64,000 nucleotides of DNA from Pseudomonas orientalis (GTDB taxonomy: Bacteria > Pseudomonadota > Gammaproteobacteria > Pseudomonadales > Pseudomonadaceae): positions 4,697,501 to 4,761,500 of the forward strand of contig NZ_CP094351.1 of the NCBI RefSeq assembly GCF_022807995.1, read 5' to 3'. Each line of letters begins with the position of its first letter. Within the stretch, counting starts at the first letter, position 1. The notes beneath the pieces were generated by a model, which was not told the DNA's origin, ran no database searches, and was given only the letters and a program-made list of their open reading frames with translations. This document shows, piece by piece, positions 53,319-61,803 of the stretch. The position numbers and the translations under genes were made by a program.

Positions 53319-54134
53319 ATGCAGCCCATGCTGAATATCGCGCTGCGCGCCGCCCGCAGCGCCAGTGAATTGATCTTCCGCTCCATCGAGCGCCTGGATA
53401 CCATCAAGGTCGACGAAAAAGACGCCAAGGATTATGTGTCCGAGGTGGATCGCGCCGCCGAACAGAAAATCATCGACGCCCTGCGCAAGGCCTACCCTAC
53501 CCACGGCATCCTCGGCGAAGAAACCGGCCTGCACAAAGGCAGCGGCGAAGGCGAAGATTACCTGTGGATCATTGACCCACTGGACGGCACCACCAACTTC
53601 CTGCGCGGCATCCCGCACTTTGCCGTGAGCATCGCGTGCAAATACCGTGGCCGCCTGGAACACGCCGTCGTGCTGGACCCGGTCCGCCAGGAAGAATTCA
53701 CCGCCAGCCGTGGCCGTGGCGCCCAGCTCAATGGCCGTCGCCTGCGCGTGAGCGGTCGCACCAGCCTGGACGGCGCCCTGCTGGGTACCGGCTTCCCGTT
53801 CCGTGACGACCAGATGGACAACCTGGAAAACTACCTGGGCATGTTCCGCGCCCTGGTTGGCCAGACCGCCGGCATCCGTCGCGCCGGCGCTGCGAGCCTG
53901 GACCTGGCTTATGTGGCCGCCGGTCGTTTTGATGCATTCTGGGAGTCAGGCCTGTCCGAGTGGGACATGGCTGCGGGCGCCCTGCTGATCCAGGAAGCGG
54001 GCGGCCTGGTGAGCGACTTTACCGGTGGTCATGACTTCCTTGAGAAAGGCCATGTGGTTGCCGGCAATACCAAATGCTTCAAGGCAGTATTGACGGCGAT
54101 CCAGCCGCACTTGCCGGCTTCGCTGAAGCGTTAA
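53319..54134 (+). CDS. suhB: Inositol monophosphatase SuhB
   Basis: 271 residues. Mg-dependent phosphatase family with a role in rRNA antitermination in E. coli. Metal motifs GILGEETGLH, WIIDPLDGTTNFLRGIPHF and EWDMAAGALLIQEAGG. Start MQPMLNIALRAARSA, preceded by AGGTGACC. Followed by a strong terminator. Confidence 0.96.
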   Translation: MQPMLNIALRAARSASELIFRSIERLDTIKVDEKDAKDYVSEVDRAAEQKIIDALRKAYPTHGILGEETGLHKGSGEGEDYLWIIDPLDGTTNFLRGIPHFAVSIACKYRGRLEHAVVLDPVRQEEFTASRGRGAQLNGRRLRVSGRTSLDGALLGTGFPFRDDQMDNLENYLGMFRALVGQTAGIRRAGAASLDLAYVAAGRFDAFWESGLSEWDMAAGALLIQEAGGLVSDFTGGHDFLEKGHVVAGNTKCFKAVLTAIQPHLPASLKR

Positions 54135-54146
54135 GCGAGCGGGCAC

Positions 54147-54177
54147 AAAAAAGCACCCCTGAGGGGTGCTTTTTTTA
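54147..54177 (+). terminator. suhB intrinsic terminator
   Basis: AAAAAAGCACCCC-TGA-GGGGTGCTTTTTTT: 7-bp stem, long A and T tracts, 13 bp after the stop. Confidence 0.94.
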
Positions 54178-54228
54178 TGCCTGGGTATTTTGAGCCAACC
54201 CATGCATCAGCAGTAATACATATCAAAT

Positions 54229-54319
54229 GTGGGAGGGGGCTTGCCCCCGATTGCAGTGGGTCAGCACCTTATCAGCTGACTGATCCACCGCTATCGGGGG
54301 CAAGCCCCCTCCCACATTT
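54229..54319. repeat. G-rich REP inverted pair
   Basis: GTGGGAGGGGGCTTGCCCCC then, after about 50 bp, CGGGGGCAAGCCCCCTCCCA. Same arrangement and spacer type (TGGGTCAG...CTGATCCACCG) as the pair at 51504. Confidence 0.93.
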
Positions 54320-54358
54320 TGGATTGCACAGTTTTTTGAATCCGTGCATGACCCTTGA

Positions 54359-54901
54359 TTACTGCTGGTTCTGACCCAGGATCAGGCGCCCTTCCTTATC
54401 CACCGGAATCTGGCCGCCTGGATCACGCTCCATACGCACGGTACCTTCCTTGCCATCCAGGTTGTAACGAACATCGTAGCCCACAACCTTGTCGCTGATG
54501 TCATTCACGGTGTTACAGCGAGTCTGGGTGGTGGTGTAGGTATCGCGGTTCTGCATACCTTCCTGAACCTTGTTACCCGCATAACCGCCGCCGACCGCAC
54601 CGGCTACCGTTGCCAGCTTCTTGCCGTTACCGCCACCGATCTGGTTGCCTAGCAGGCCGCCTGCCAGGGCGCCTACGACGGTACCGGCGATTTGATGCTG
54701 ATCCTGCACCGGACGCTGCCGGGTCACGGTGACATCCTTGCAGACCTCACGCGGGGTTTTAATCTGGGTTTTTACCGGCTGCACCGCCAGCACTTGCGCA
54801 TACTCAGGGCCGCTTTTTACCAGGCTGTAGGTGGCAACAGCGCCCCCGGCAGTCACACCGACAGCACCCAATACCGCACCAACCAGCAACGACTTGTTCA
54901 C
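54359..54901 (-). CDS. Glycine-zipper membrane-anchored protein
   Basis: 180 residues with a GTG start at 54901 that has AGGAGG six bases ahead; an alternative start at 54922 lacks a ribosome site. An N-terminal TM/signal-anchor (NKSLLVGAVLGAVGVTAGG) is followed by a glycine-zipper 2TM domain at ~75-115 (AGTVVGALAGGLLGNQIGGG, VAGAVGGGYAGNKV), as in SlyB/PcpA-like outer-membrane lipoprotein relatives but without a lipobox Cys. Two later Cys (VCKDVTV, TRCNTVND). Envelope protein; function unproven. Stop is 40 bp from a REP. Confidence 0.82.
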   Translation of the reverse strand: MNKSLLVGAVLGAVGVTAGGAVATYSLVKSGPEYAQVLAVQPVKTQIKTPREVCKDVTVTRQRPVQDQHQIAGTVVGALAGGLLGNQIGGGNGKKLATVAGAVGGGYAGNKVQEGMQNRDTYTTTQTRCNTVNDISDKVVGYDVRYNLDGKEGTVRMERDPGGQIPVDKEGRLILGQNQQ

Positions 54902-54963
54902 GTTGAACCTCCTGACCATCACAAGCGGACCGAAAGATCCGCGCTATACCCAGCCTTGGAGCG

Positions 54964-54999
54964 AAAAAAAAGGCACGAGTTCAATCTCGTGCCTTTTTT
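54964..54999 (-). terminator. secF terminator
   Basis: Minus strand AAAAAAGGCACGAG-ATTGAA-CTCGTGCCTTTTTTTT, 9-bp stem with long T-tract, 26 bp after the secF stop. Confidence 0.93.
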
Positions 55000-55024
55000 G
55001 TAACAGCAAATCAACGCCTGCCCA

Positions 55025-55939
55025 TCAAGGTCGGTCGTCGACCTCCTTGCCGGTCGCGGCCGGAGGGATCAAGTCTTCGCTGTTGAGGTTCAGCCAGATC
55101 AATACCACGTTGGCGATGTAGATCGACGAGTAGGTACCCGCCAATACGCCAATGAACAGCGCCAGGGAGAAGCCCCACAGGTTGTCGCCCCCGAAGATCA
55201 TCAGCGCAGCGATCGCCAGCAAGGTGGAGATCGACGTCGCCATGGTCCGCAGCAAGGTCTGGGTGGTGGAGATGTTGATGTTCTCGATCAACGTCGCCTT
55301 GCGCAGTACGCGGAAGTTCTCGCGAACCCGGTCGAACACCACAATGGTGTCGTTGAGGGAGTAACCAATGATCGCCAGCACGGCCGCCAATACGGTCAGG
55401 TCGAAGGTGATCTGGAAGTACGCCAGGATACCCACGGTGACGATCACGTCGTGGATCAGCGACACAATGGCGCCGACCCCGAACTTCCACTGAAAGCGGA
55501 AAGCCAGGTAGATCATGATGCCGACCAGCGCCATCAGCATGCCGAGGCCGCCCTGGTCGCGCAGTTCTTCACCGACCTGCGGGCCGACGAACTCGACACG
55601 CTTGACCGACGCCGGGTTGTCGCCGCCGACCTTCTGCAAGGCCTCGGCCACCTGGTGACCCAGTTGCGGGTCTTCACCAGGCATACGCACCAGCAGGTCG
55701 GTGGTCGCGCCGAAGTTCTGCACCACGGCTTCGTGGTAGCCGGCCTTGACCAGCTCGTTGCGCACCAGGGTAACGTCGGCCGGCTTCTCGTAGGTCAGCT
55801 CGATGAGCGTACCGCCGGTGAAGTCCAGACCGTAGTTCAGGCCCTTATGGAACCAGCTGAACAGCGCCAGAACGGTAAGGAGCACAGTGGCGCCGAACGC
55901 AATGTTGCGAACGCCCATGAAGTTGATTGTACGTAACAT
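55025..55939 (-). CDS. secF: Protein translocase subunit SecF
   Basis: 304 residues, six TM helices expected. With SecD and YajC forms the accessory complex that uses the proton motive force to pull secreted proteins across. Starts MLRTINFMGVRNIAFG; the conserved GLDFTGGTLIEL stretch and TM4-5 VAAVLAIIGYSLNDTIVVFDRVREN-type motif are present. Ends VDDRP. 9-nt gap after secD. Confidence 0.96.
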   Translation of the reverse strand: MLRTINFMGVRNIAFGATVLLTVLALFSWFHKGLNYGLDFTGGTLIELTYEKPADVTLVRNELVKAGYHEAVVQNFGATTDLLVRMPGEDPQLGHQVAEALQKVGGDNPASVKRVEFVGPQVGEELRDQGGLGMLMALVGIMIYLAFRFQWKFGVGAIVSLIHDVIVTVGILAYFQITFDLTVLAAVLAIIGYSLNDTIVVFDRVRENFRVLRKATLIENINISTTQTLLRTMATSISTLLAIAALMIFGGDNLWGFSLALFIGVLAGTYSSIYIANVVLIWLNLNSEDLIPPAATGKEVDDRP

Positions 55940-55948
55940 GGCAGCCCC

Positions 55949-57817
55949 TTAAATCCACAACTTCTTGAAGTCACGTCCGCCAAAGATCAGGTTGACCATT
56001 GCGCGGGTCACCAGAATGGCCGTGAACATCGAGGTAAAGATACCGAGGGACATGGTTACCGCAAAACCTTTGACGGGGCCGGTGCCCATGGCAAAGAGAA
56101 TCCCGCCGACCAGCAAGGTGGTCAGGTTGGAGTCGAGAATTGCGGTAAATGCCCGGCCGAAGCCTTCGTTGATTGCACGCTGTACGGTCATGCCCGCGGC
56201 GATCTCTTCACGGATCCGCGAGAAGATCAGCACGTTGGCGTCCACCGCCATCCCCATGGTGAGGACGATACCGGCGATACCCGGCAGGGTCAGGGTTGCG
56301 CCCAGCAGCGACATCAGCGCCAGCAGCATCACCATGTTGCCCGCCAGGGCCACAGTGGCGATGACGCCGAAGAAGCGGTAGATGGCGATGATGAACAGCG
56401 ACACGAACAACATGCCCCACAGCGCCGCATCGACACCCTTGGTGATGTTGTCGGCACCCAGGCTCGGGCCGATGGTACGTTCTTCAGCGAAGTACATCGG
56501 CGCCGCCAAACCACCGGCACGCAACAGCAGGGCCAGTTCGGAAGATTCACCCTGACCGTTCAGGCCCGTGATGCGAAATTGCGCACCCAGCGGAGACTGG
56601 ATGGTCGCCAGGCTGATGATCTTCTTCTCTTCCTTGAAGGTCTGTACCGGTACGTCTTTCTCGACGCCGTTGACCATCTGCTTGGTGTAGGTGGTCACCG
56701 GGCGCTGTTCGATGAAGATCACCGCCATGCTGCGGCCCACGTTGCTGCGCGTGGCGCGGCTCATCAGCTCGCCGCCATGGCCATCCAGACGAATGTTCAC
56801 TTCAGGAGTACCGTGCTCGCCGAAACCGGCCTTGGCGTCGGTCACCTGGTCACCGGTGATGATCAAGCCACGCTCGATCAAGGCAGGAGGACGGTTGCCC
56901 TCACGGAATTCGAACTCTTCGGACGTCGCGCGGGTAGCACCCGGCTCAGCCGCGAGGCGGAATTCCAGGTTGGCGGTCTTACCCAGGATACGCTTGGCTT
57001 CAGCGGTGTCCTGCACGCCCGGCAGTTCAACCACGATGCGGTTGGCGCCCTGACGCTGCACGATCGGCTCGGCCACACCCAGCTCGTTGACGCGGTTACG
57101 CACCGTGGTCAAGTTCTGCTTGATGGAATATTCACGGATTTCCGCGATCTTGGCCGGGCTCATCGCCAGACGCAGCACCGCCTGACCATTGAGGTCGGCC
57201 GGTACGATGTCGAAATCGTTGAAGTTCTTGCGGATCAGCGCACGGGCCTGTTCGCGGGACGCTTCATCAGAGAAGCCCAGCTGGATGGCACCGTTGAGCT
57301 GCGGCAGGCTGCGATAACGCAGTTTCTCTTTGCGCAGCAGGCTCTTCACATCGCCTTCATAGACTTTCAGGCGTGCGTCGAGGGCCTTGTCCATGTCGAC
57401 TTCCAGGAGGAAGTGCACACCACCGGACAAGTCCAGACCCAGCTTCATCGGGTGCGCGCCAATGCTGCGCAGCCATTGTGGCGTGGTCTGTGCCAGGTTG
57501 AGCGCGACAACGTAGTCGTCACCCATAGCCTTGCGTACAACATCCTTGGCCGGCAATTGGTCTTCTTGCTTGGTCAGGCGCAACAAGCCGCCTTTGGAAC
57601 CAGCTGCCAAGGTTGCCGCTTTAACCTGGATACCCGCGTCGGTGAGCGCTTTGCTCGCACGGTCCAGATCAGCCTGATTGACCTGCAGCGAAGTGCTGGC
57701 ACCAGAAATCTGGATCGCCGGGTCATCAGGATAGAGATTGGGAGCGGAATAAATAAAACCGATCGCCAGCACCGCCAGGATCAGTACGTATTTCCACAGA
57801 GGGTATTTGTTCAGCAT
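55949..57817 (-). CDS. secD: Protein translocase subunit SecD
   Basis: 622 residues, start ATG at 57817 (MLNKYPLWKYVLILAVLA); a GTG one codon earlier is less likely. N-terminal TM, large periplasmic P1 domain (~35-400), then five TM helices with GLDLSGGVHFLLEVD and TMGMAVDANVLIFSRIREE, conserved in SecD. Lies after yajC (63 bp, with a GC hairpin) and 9 nt before secF. Confidence 0.97.
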   Translation of the reverse strand: MLNKYPLWKYVLILAVLAIGFIYSAPNLYPDDPAIQISGASTSLQVNQADLDRASKALTDAGIQVKAATLAAGSKGGLLRLTKQEDQLPAKDVVRKAMGDDYVVALNLAQTTPQWLRSIGAHPMKLGLDLSGGVHFLLEVDMDKALDARLKVYEGDVKSLLRKEKLRYRSLPQLNGAIQLGFSDEASREQARALIRKNFNDFDIVPADLNGQAVLRLAMSPAKIAEIREYSIKQNLTTVRNRVNELGVAEPIVQRQGANRIVVELPGVQDTAEAKRILGKTANLEFRLAAEPGATRATSEEFEFREGNRPPALIERGLIITGDQVTDAKAGFGEHGTPEVNIRLDGHGGELMSRATRSNVGRSMAVIFIEQRPVTTYTKQMVNGVEKDVPVQTFKEEKKIISLATIQSPLGAQFRITGLNGQGESSELALLLRAGGLAAPMYFAEERTIGPSLGADNITKGVDAALWGMLFVSLFIIAIYRFFGVIATVALAGNMVMLLALMSLLGATLTLPGIAGIVLTMGMAVDANVLIFSRIREEIAAGMTVQRAINEGFGRAFTAILDSNLTTLLVGGILFAMGTGPVKGFAVTMSLGIFTSMFTAILVTRAMVNLIFGGRDFKKLWI

Positions 57818-57837
57818 CACGCCGCCCGCTTATAACG

Positions 57838-57858
57838 CGGGGCGCCTTGCGCGCCCCG
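57838..57858 (-). terminator. GC hairpin between yajC and secD
   Basis: Minus strand CGGGGCGC-GCAAG-GCGCCCCG, an 8-bp stem. It has no T-tract; likely mRNA processing or attenuation inside the operon. Confidence 0.45.
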
Positions 57859-57880
57859 TCGATTGGTAAAGGTTGTTACT

Positions 57881-58219
57881 TTAGATCGCTTTGAGCGTGC
57901 CTTTTGGCAGCGTGGCGGCGATGGCGCCCTTCTGGAACTTCATTTCTACGGTGTCGGAGACTTCCAGAACCACGAAAGCATCGGAAACCTTGGTGATCTT
58001 GCCGGCGATGCCGCCAGTGGTCACAACTTCGTCACCTTTTTGCAGGCTGCCCAGCAGGTTTTTCTGCTCTTTGGCGCGCTTGGCCTGTGGACGCCAGATC
58101 ATCAGGTAGAAGATGACCAGGAAGCCGACCAGGAAAATCCACTCGAAACCACCGCCCATCGGGCCGGCAGCAGCAGGCGCAGCGGCGTCAGCCATGGCGT
58201 TAGAGATAAAAAAGCTCAT
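57881..58219 (-). CDS. yajC: YajC, SecDF accessory protein
   Basis: 112 residues, one TM helix (WIFLVGFLVIFYLMIWRPQ, ~27-45) and a cytoplasmic beta-rich tail (LGSLQKGDEVVTTGGIAGKI). Part of the holo-translocon with SecDF. Lies 43 bp after tgt in the conserved queA-tgt-yajC-secD-secF order. Confidence 0.96.
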   Translation of the reverse strand: MSFFISNAMADAAAPAAAGPMGGGFEWIFLVGFLVIFYLMIWRPQAKRAKEQKNLLGSLQKGDEVVTTGGIAGKITKVSDAFVVLEVSDTVEMKFQKGAIAATLPKGTLKAI

Positions 58220-58262
58220 TTAGCACTCCAGTTGCAAATAGTGAATCTTAGGGTCGGGAAAC

Positions 58263-59387
58263 TCAGTCCAAGGGCGGCACAGGGAGCCCGCGCTTGGCAT
58301 AGAAGGCATCGACGAAGGCGGCCAATGTACCCTGTTGAATAGCCTCGCGCAAACCAGCCATCAGGACTTGGTAATGGCGCAAATTGTGGATGGTATTCAA
58401 CATGCTACCCAGCATTTCCCCACACTTGTCCAGATGGTGCAGATAAGCACGGGAGAAGTTCTGGCAGGTATAGCAATCGCAGGTCGGATCGAGCGGCGAA
58501 TCATCATGGCGATGGAACGCGTTACGGATCTTCAGCACGCCTGTATCGATGAACAGATGCCCATTGCGGGCATTACGGGTTGGCATCACGCAATCGAACA
58601 TGTCCACACCGCGGCGCACACCCTCTACGAGATCTTCCGGTTTGCCAACGCCCATAAGGTAACGAGGTTTGTCTGCGGGCATCAGGCCCGGCAGGTAATC
58701 CAGCACCTTGATCATCTCGTGCTTGGGCTCGCCCACCGAGAGACCGCCGATGGCCAGACCGTCAAAACCGATCTTGTCGAGGCCTTCCAGCGAGCGCTTG
58801 CGCAGGCTTTCATGCATGCCACCCTGAACAATGCCGAACAGCGCCGCGGTGTTATCGCCGTGGGCGTTCTTCGAACGCTGGGCCCAACGCAGCGACAGCT
58901 CCATGGAGATGCGCGCCACGTCTTCGTCAGCAGGGTACGGCGTGCACTCGTCAAAAATCATCACGATGTCGGAGCCCAGGTCGCGCTGCACCTGCATCGA
59001 TTCTTCCGGGCCCATGAACACTTTGGAACCGTCCACCGGCGAAGCGAAGGTCACGCCCTCCTCCTTGATCTTGCGCATGGCGCCCAGGCTGAACACCTGG
59101 AAACCACCGGAGTCGGTGAGGATCGGGCCCTGCCACTTCATGAAGTCATGCAGGTCGCCATGCTTCTTGATCACTTCCGTGCCCGGGCGCAGCCACAGGT
59201 GGAAGGTATTGCCGAGGATGATCTCGGCGCCGGTGGCGACGATGTCACGCGGCAGCATGCCCTTGACGGTGCCGTAGGTGCCGACCGGCATGAACGCCGG
59301 GGTCTCCACGGTGCCGCGCGGGAAGGTCACGCGACCACGACGGGCTTTGCCGTCGGTGGCCAATAATTCAAACGACATACGACTCAT
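58263..59387 (-). CDS. tgt: tRNA-guanine transglycosylase
   Basis: Exchanges G34 for preQ1 in the queuosine tRNAs. 374 residues. Catalytic Asp in LTDSGGFQVFSL, nucleophile Asp in MFDCVMPTRNARNG, and zinc ligands in CDCYTCQNFSRAYLHHL. Start ATG at 59387 overlaps the queA stop (ATGA) and has GAGGAACAACT ahead; the second ATG three codons later is possible. Confidence 0.97.
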   Translation of the reverse strand: MSRMSFELLATDGKARRGRVTFPRGTVETPAFMPVGTYGTVKGMLPRDIVATGAEIILGNTFHLWLRPGTEVIKKHGDLHDFMKWQGPILTDSGGFQVFSLGAMRKIKEEGVTFASPVDGSKVFMGPEESMQVQRDLGSDIVMIFDECTPYPADEDVARISMELSLRWAQRSKNAHGDNTAALFGIVQGGMHESLRKRSLEGLDKIGFDGLAIGGLSVGEPKHEMIKVLDYLPGLMPADKPRYLMGVGKPEDLVEGVRRGVDMFDCVMPTRNARNGHLFIDTGVLKIRNAFHRHDDSPLDPTCDCYTCQNFSRAYLHHLDKCGEMLGSMLNTIHNLRHYQVLMAGLREAIQQGTLAAFVDAFYAKRGLPVPPLD

Positions 59388-60433
59388 AGTTGTTCCTCTG
59401 GGCCGCGCGGCGCCGGGTTGCGGGTGATAAACATCGCATCACCGTAGCTGAAAAAGCGGTACTCGTTGGCGATGGCCGCTTGATAAGCCGCCATGGTTTC
59501 CGGGTAACCGGCAAAGGCCGACACCAGCATCAACAGCGTGGATTCCGGCAAATGGAAATTGGTGACCAGGCAATCGACCACATGAAACGGCCGGCCTGGG
59601 AAAATAAAGATATCGGTGTCGCCACTGAACGGCTTGAGCACGCCATCACGCGCCGCACTCTCCAGCGAGCGCACGCTGGTAGTGCCCACCGCCACCACCC
59701 GCCCGCCGCGCGCCTTGCACGCATTGACCGCGTCCACCACGTCCTGGCTGACCTCCAGCCACTCGCTGTGCATATGGTGGTCTTCGATGTTCTCCACACG
59801 CACCGGCTGAAACGTCCCGGCGCCCACGTGCAGGGTCACATAGGCGCTTTCAACACCCTTGGCGGCAATCGCATCCAACAGCGGCTGGTCGAAGTGCAAC
59901 CCAGCCGTCGGCGCGGCCACCGCACCGAGGCGCTGGGAGTACACGGTTTGATAGCGCTCGCGGTCCGCGTCTTCGTCGGGGCGGTCTATATAAGGAGGCA
60001 ACGGCATATGGCCGACACGCTCCAACAGCGGCAACACCTCTTCGGCAAACCTGAGCTCGAACAACGCATCATGGCGCGCGACCATCTGGGCCTCGCCACC
60101 GCCATCAATGAGGATGCTCGACCCCGGTTTCGGCGACTTGCTGGAGCGCACATGGGCCAGCACACGATGGCTGTCCAGCACCCTTTCCACCAGAATTTCC
60201 AGCTTGCCGCCGGAGGCTTTCTGGCCAAACAGCCGCGCCGGAATCACCCGGGTATTGTTGAACACCATCAAATCGCCCGGGCGCAAATGCTCAAGCAAAT
60301 CAGTGAATTGACGGTGTGCGAGGGCACCGCTCGGCCCGTCCAGGGTCAGCAGTCGACTGGCGCGACGCTCGGCCAACGGGTGGCGAGCGATCAGCGAATC
60401 AGGGAGCTCAAAAGTAAAGTCAGCAACGCGCAT
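59384..60433 (-). CDS. queA: S-adenosylmethionine:tRNA ribosyltransferase-isomerase
   Basis: 349 residues. Moves the ribosyl of SAM onto preQ1-tRNA to give epoxyqueuosine-tRNA. Family motifs FELPDSLIARHPLAERRASR, NNTRVIPARL, SAYVTLHVGAGTFQPV and LPESTLLMLVSAF. Start at 60433 preceded by a promoter space of about 108 bp to the tRNA gene. Overlaps tgt by 4 nt. Confidence 0.97.
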   Translation of the reverse strand: MRVADFTFELPDSLIARHPLAERRASRLLTLDGPSGALAHRQFTDLLEHLRPGDLMVFNNTRVIPARLFGQKASGGKLEILVERVLDSHRVLAHVRSSKSPKPGSSILIDGGGEAQMVARHDALFELRFAEEVLPLLERVGHMPLPPYIDRPDEDADRERYQTVYSQRLGAVAAPTAGLHFDQPLLDAIAAKGVESAYVTLHVGAGTFQPVRVENIEDHHMHSEWLEVSQDVVDAVNACKARGGRVVAVGTTSVRSLESAARDGVLKPFSGDTDIFIFPGRPFHVVDCLVTNFHLPESTLLMLVSAFAGYPETMAAYQAAIANEYRFFSYGDAMFITRNPAPRGPEEQL

Positions 60434-60541
60434 GATGGGGTTCGTCTAGCAGGGCCGGGAAGTCTAGCGGAAATAGTCAAAATTGACCATGAAACGTGAT
60501 TGACCAACGGTAATCTCATCTCTATACTTCGCCGCCATTGA

Positions 60542-60626
60542 GCCCTGATGGCGGAATTGGTAGACGCGGCGGATTCAAAATCCGTTTTCGAAAGAAGTGG
60601 GAGTTCGATTCTCCCTCGGGGCACCA
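60542..60626 (+). tRNA. tRNA-Leu(CAA)
   Basis: 85 nt with encoded CCA. Acceptor stem GCCCTGA/TCGGGGC (one T-G pair), discriminator A. Anticodon arm GCGGA-TTCAAAA-TCCGT gives anticodon CAA. A long variable arm follows, as in tRNA-Leu, and the T arm is GGGAG-TTCGATT-CTCCC. It marks the junction to accessory DNA on its 3' side. Confidence 0.95.
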
Positions 60627-60630
60627 TCTT

Positions 60631-60664
60631 AAAAAAAGACCTTGAAATTCAAGGTCTTTTTTTT
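60631..60664 (+). terminator. tRNA-Leu terminator
   Basis: AAAAAAAGACCTTG-AAATT-CAAGGTCTTTTTTTT starting 5 bp after the CCA. Confidence 0.94.
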
Positions 60665-60736
60665 CGTCTGTAGAAAAGTGGGCGACAGCTGATTCATCGC
60701 TCACCGCCCACTTCCAGCCTGAAACACAGTCCAAAT

Positions 60737-60765
60737 GTGGGAGCTGGCTTGCCTGCGATTGCGCC
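60737..60765 (+). repeat. Single degenerate G-type REP
   Basis: GTGGGAGCTGGCTTGCCTGC then GATTGCGCC resembles the G-rich REP but with several substitutions, and has no inverted partner near. Confidence 0.65.
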
Positions 60766-60791
60766 AGCCCCAACACCCTCAAACCACCTGC

Positions 60792-61100
60792 CTACACACC
60801 AACCGAATCCCCCTCCTCCGTCACCCCATTCGGCAACATCCCATTCGCCAAATCATCCACCACCGCCTTCGCCATCTCGCCCAAATAATGTGCTGCCCAG
60901 GCATAGCGATCTGCGCTGTTATCCATCGCTGCATCTAATGCCAGCATTTTTGAACAGTGCAGAAGCTCGGAGGCGTGCTCCAGGGCATCGCGGATAGGCA
61001 CGCCGGAATTGACGCGGAATAGACGGTGGAGGTTGGGCTGTTTGCCGCAGGTGGAAAAGGTGATGACCCCGAGGGTTTTGTTGAGGGGTGGGTTGATCAT
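60792..61100 (-). CDS. DUF3077-type small protein, function unknown
   Basis: 102 residues, start MINPPLNKTLGVITFSTCG at 61100 with GGAGGTGCCCA directly upstream. Helical with a Ser/Leu/Ala-rich core (RDALEHASELLHCSKMLALD, YAWAAHYLGEMAKAVVDDL), resembling the short DUF3077 proteins common in Pseudomonas accessory DNA. No TM or signal. The ATG overlaps the stop of a 24-codon frame by 4 nt (ATGA), so it is probably coupled. Family assignment is by recall of pattern, moderate certainty. Confidence 0.7.
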   Translation of the reverse strand: MINPPLNKTLGVITFSTCGKQPNLHRLFRVNSGVPIRDALEHASELLHCSKMLALDAAMDNSADRYAWAAHYLGEMAKAVVDDLANGMLPNGVTEEGDSVGV

Positions 61101-61172
61101 TGGGCACCTCCGATCTGAGCGGCGGTGTCGATTGCGGTACTGCGAGGGTACGACCTATCAGAAACGTTCATT
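61097..61172 (-). CDS. 24-codon ORF coupled to the DUF3077-type gene
   Basis: MNVSDRSYPRSTAIDTAAQI then GGAQ stop, with AGGAG eight bases before its ATG. The stop overlaps the next start in ATGA. Likely a small coupled peptide or a translation-priming frame; no function can be given. Confidence 0.5.
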
Positions 61173-61225
61173 GCGTAAGCTCCTATTGTAGTGAGCTGCC
61201 ACGTTCGTTTCTCATGCGAATGGGT

Positions 61226-61302
61226 GGCAGCTATGCGCGGGTTGAGAAACCGGGACAATAGGAACCCGGCAGACCCGAAGGCCTCCCACGCATAGCCGCC
61301 AT
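61226..61302 (-). ncRNA. Structured leader candidate upstream of the DUF3077-type gene
   Basis: TGGCAGCTATGCGCGGG and CCCACGCATAGCCGCCA are inverted over 17 bp with two mismatches or wobbles, about 40 nt apart. An inner CCGGG-ACAATAGGAA-CCCGG hairpin lies in the loop. It sits 54 bp before the 24-codon ORF. A conserved cis-regulatory RNA is plausible; no known family is claimed. Confidence 0.5.
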
Positions 61303-61803
61303 TACACAGACATGCGGGCACAAAAAAGCGCCAACAGTCTAATGGATGGTGGCGCCTATGCGCCTATTGTTTCTCGGATTCTCAAGTCCGGTCGCTGGGT
61401 TGGAAGCGACGGAGGGAAGGTAGCGCAGGAGTGGTTAGGGCTGGAAGTCCGTATCTATGGCGAAAAGTTTCCGGTAGACCGACAAAAACGTAGTCTGGCC
61501 CCGGCTATACGCGCCATCACCACGTGGTTGCGCGTCTTTTCCGCTCGCTCGTGATCCAGATCATCCGCTCTGACCTTTTAAGCTAAGCGTCTTCAGGCCA
61601 GCTCGCGAACTTGGAATCATGGGTCCTCCCTAGGGGTCCGCCTGCTACATGGGTTATCAGACTCGCTGATTTCCCCTAGCTAAAATTTCTCACAGGGTGC
61701 CCGTCTTTAATAGGTGGAGCAATCATGTAAACTGGGATACTGTCAGAAAGCCATCCTGCAAGCAGTTCACCGCTCAGGAATCTTCCATATATAAGGAATT
61801 AGT
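61303..61803. other. 501-bp interval before the Pycsar operon
   Basis: Contains a minus-strand terminator (61322-61355), a plus-strand frame (61312-61554) that I do not trust as a gene, and the AT-rich region from 61650 that must contain the Pycsar promoter (the start is preceded by ATAAGGAATTAGT). Nothing else was found. Confidence 0.5.
61322..61355 (-). terminator. Minus-strand terminator upstream of the DUF3077 leader
   Basis: Minus strand GCGCCA-(22 nt)-TGGCGC followed by TTTTTTG. It would block transcription coming from the Pycsar side into the DUF3077 locus. Confidence 0.6.

Noticed and set aside
8573..54319. Palindromic repeat pairs as a CRISPR array
   Set aside because: The repeats are dispersed, mostly in inverted pairs with constant inner spacers, and no cas genes are present. 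They are REP/BIME elements.
60542..60626. Direct repeat of the tRNA 3' end (attR) within the window
   Set aside because: I scanned the downstream sequence by eye and found no second copy of the T-arm/CCA sequence, so no island end is claimed.
61312..61554. 80-codon plus-strand frame between the DUF3077 leader and Pycsar
   Set aside because: No ribosome site at the start, overlaps a minus-strand terminator, and no recognisable family. It could be a remnant but I cannot support it as a gene.
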